A stretch of DNA of 64,000 nt, from contig NZ_CP063397.1 of assembly GCF_021729845.1 (NCBI RefSeq), positions 1,750,001 to 1,814,000 on the forward strand, given 5' to 3'. Under the pieces are notes generated by a model. The model had not been told where the DNA came from, searched no databases, and worked only from the letters and a program-made list of their open reading frames with translations. This document shows positions 62,857 through 64,000 of this stretch, piece by piece. This DNA comes from Rhizobium sp. SL42 (GTDB lineage: Bacteria; Pseudomonadota; Alphaproteobacteria; Rhizobiales; Rhizobiaceae). Position numbers and translations under genes: made by a program. The number at the start of each line of letters is the position of its first letter. The stretch's first letter is position 1.

Positions 62857-64000
62857 CTATTGTGCGGCTGCGGTTGCTAACTTCTTCACGAGTTCTGCGC
62901 TCAGAGACCTATTCTGATTTGTGGTGGTGGCCTGCATCCCGTACAAGTTTCTCGCGTCTGCGATCCTGTCGCGCAGTTCCGGCGTGTTCAGCGTCACTGT
63001 CGCCTTGTCGAGGGCGGGAAGCTTCTTGATCACGGCGTTCAGGTCGTCGATCAGGTCAGAAAGCCGGTTTGGATTGTCGCGCATCACCACCGCTTCGTAG
63101 AAGTTTTTCACGCCCTTTTCGGGATCGCCCGACCTGCAGCCCGATGTGGCTAGGAATTCGAACTCAGCCCTTTGCAGCGGGCCGGTATTCCGGGATCCCT
63201 GGGTGTCGCGATAGTTCTGGATGCCCGCCAGCGTGTCCGAGCCGGGTTTTCCGTCCTCTGGGACGCAGATCGCGCGTTGCACCAGCTTGATCTCGGCCTC
63301 CGTATAGCCGCTTTCCTTCGGAAAAATCTTGTCGCATTCCTTACAGGAAACCTTGCCGCGGCTCGGCTTTTGATCTGCCTGCATGCCAGCTGTGGCAGGA
63401 CCTTTTCCCGACTTGAAGGCGCTGATCGCGTCCACTTCCTGTTGTATGCTATCGGCAAGCGATTGCGGCGCGATGCCGGAGGCGGCAGCGAGCGCATATG
63501 TATTGGCATCGAGCACGATCGTTTGTGGCGTGCAGATCCGCAGATAGCCGCGCAGTGCGAAGACCATTTCCGGACTTTTCGAAAAAGTCACCTGCATAAA
63601 CTGGCGGCGGAACTCCAGCCGTCGCTCGTAGACGATCCGCTTGATCGTGCTGCTTTCCAGCCCCATCAACAGGGAATTGTTGAAGGCGTCATACAGCGAC
63701 CCGGTGAGGCCCAGTGCCTGGGCGACATAGGCAATCGTGTCGGTACTGGCGCTGGCGATCGTCAGGACGCTTGTTGCAGCACTACCGATCGCCACCAGCG
63801 AGGAATGCACGCGGCCGGCCTCGACCCGCTTGTTGTCGATCCATGCCAGATAGTGGTCGCACCGGGCGTCGATATCGTTGAATCCGGCCTGCACGAGCAT
63901 CGAGTAGTCGCTGCAATCGGCCGCGGTGCCGCTGCGCTGCAGATTGGTCTGGTTGCAGAGTTCACCGAAGTAAGCGGCAATATTGTTGGTCGCGCGGGGT
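62857..64000 (-). CDS. Unknown protein, 5' end outside window
   Basis: The frame runs from the right edge of the window to 62857, at least 380 residues. It is not homologous to anything I recognise. The N-terminal visible part has several cysteines (ELCNQTN, AADCSDYS, ARCDHYL). A hydrophobic stretch (SSLVAIGSAATSVLTIASAS) and a later CKECDKIF pair follow; the C-terminal third is charged and helical (DRIADARNLYGM). An ATG at 63900 is internal rather than the start, because the frame is open upstream. It is co-transcribed with the hydrolase gene, so both probably belong to one envelope- or export-related system. Confidence 0.75.
   Translation of the reverse strand, partial: PRATNNIAAYFGELCNQTNLQRSGTAADCSDYSMLVQAGFNDIDARCDHYLAWIDNKRVEAGRVHSSLVAIGSAATSVLTIASASTDTIAYVAQALGLTGSLYDAFNNSLLMGLESSTIKRIVYERRLEFRRQFMQVTFSKSPEMVFALRGYLRICTPQTIVLDANTYALAAASGIAPQSLADSIQQEVDAISAFKSGKGPATAGMQADQKPSRGKVSCKECDKIFPKESGYTEAEIKLVQRAICVPEDGKPGSDTLAGIQNYRDTQGSRNTGPLQRAEFEFLATSGCRSGDPEKGVKNFYEAVVMRDNPNRLSDLIDDLNAVIKKLPALDKATVTLNTPELRDRIADARNLYGMQATTTNQNRSLSAELVKKLATAAAQ

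Noticed and set aside
1..64000. CRISPR arrays, tRNA or rRNA genes, transposases, prophage integrases
   Set aside because: None was found: no spaced short direct repeats of CRISPR type, no cloverleaf-like tRNA with conserved T-loop, and no recognisable transposase or integrase motif.

Overview
The window is a GC-rich chromosome segment of an alphaproteobacterium, almost certainly a member of the Rhizobiaceae (Rhizobium, Agrobacterium, Ciceribacter or a close relative). The evidence is the lysyl-phosphatidylglycerol synthase/AcvB pair, an R. etli-type class 3 L-asparaginase, a Tat-exported beta-helix repeat protein of the TIGR03808 kind, a betI-betB-betA choline locus, 4Fe-4S type CysH, and a family of short palindromic intergenic repeats typical of rhizobia. 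No tRNA, rRNA, CRISPR array, IS element or integrase was seen. Genes are dense on both strands.

Layout. 1-9300: the end of a LacI-type regulator, then a sulfate assimilation locus made of cysHDN (minus strand), a divergent Rrf2 regulator, and sbp-cysT-cysW-cysA for sulfate uptake. 9380-12800: a small membrane protein, then a TRAP dicarboxylate-type transporter (dctPQM). 13150-18700: a lipoprotein hydrolase, a short-form lysyl-PG synthase with acvB, and a ClC channel gene broken by an in-frame amber codon. 18850-22850: betA, betB and betI with a clear BetI operator. 23190-26750: an EAL-CBS-GGDEF protein convergent with an oversized orphan flagellin. 27150-32600: quinone oxidoreductase, a small structured RNA holding a 24-codon ORF, a frameshifted DUF3750 gene, asparaginase, a DeoR regulator and a glutathione S-transferase. 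32800-41200: a GAF-GGDEF-EAL protein, the Tat beta-helix protein, a MarR/MFS efflux pair and two tandem L,D-transpeptidases. 41300-46900: ohrR/ohr, a Xre-RES toxin-antitoxin pair, and a MarR regulator with DUF899, DUF1579 and VOC genes. 47250-51300: rpsU, cspA, a fatty acid desaturase and brnA with a frameshifted brnT. 51370-59500: ynfA, a degenerate EAL protein, a HerA-like ATPase, a membrane-anchored protein with four near-identical 48-residue repeats, and an AraC/SDR pair. 59680-64000: a PIG-L deacetylase, a four-domain peptidoglycan hydrolase and an unknown partner gene running off the end.

Functional themes. The cys genes together import sulfate and reduce it to sulfite. The envelope is heavily represented: lysyl-PG metabolism, L,D-transpeptidases, peptidoglycan hydrolase and desaturase. 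Stress and osmoprotection appear as choline to glycine betaine conversion, organic peroxide defence and cold shock. Three proteins carry c-di-GMP domains.

Three genes (ClC channel, DUF3750, brnT) are each broken by a single-base event, which could be real decay or sequencing error. The most unusual items are the structured RNA at about 28318-28512, where the Shine-Dalgarno and an exact anti-Shine-Dalgarno bracket a tiny ORF; the recently expanded 144-bp repeats in the protein at 55559-57505; the short LpiA; the duplicated flagellin insert; and the four-domain cell-wall hydrolase with its unknown neighbour at the right edge.
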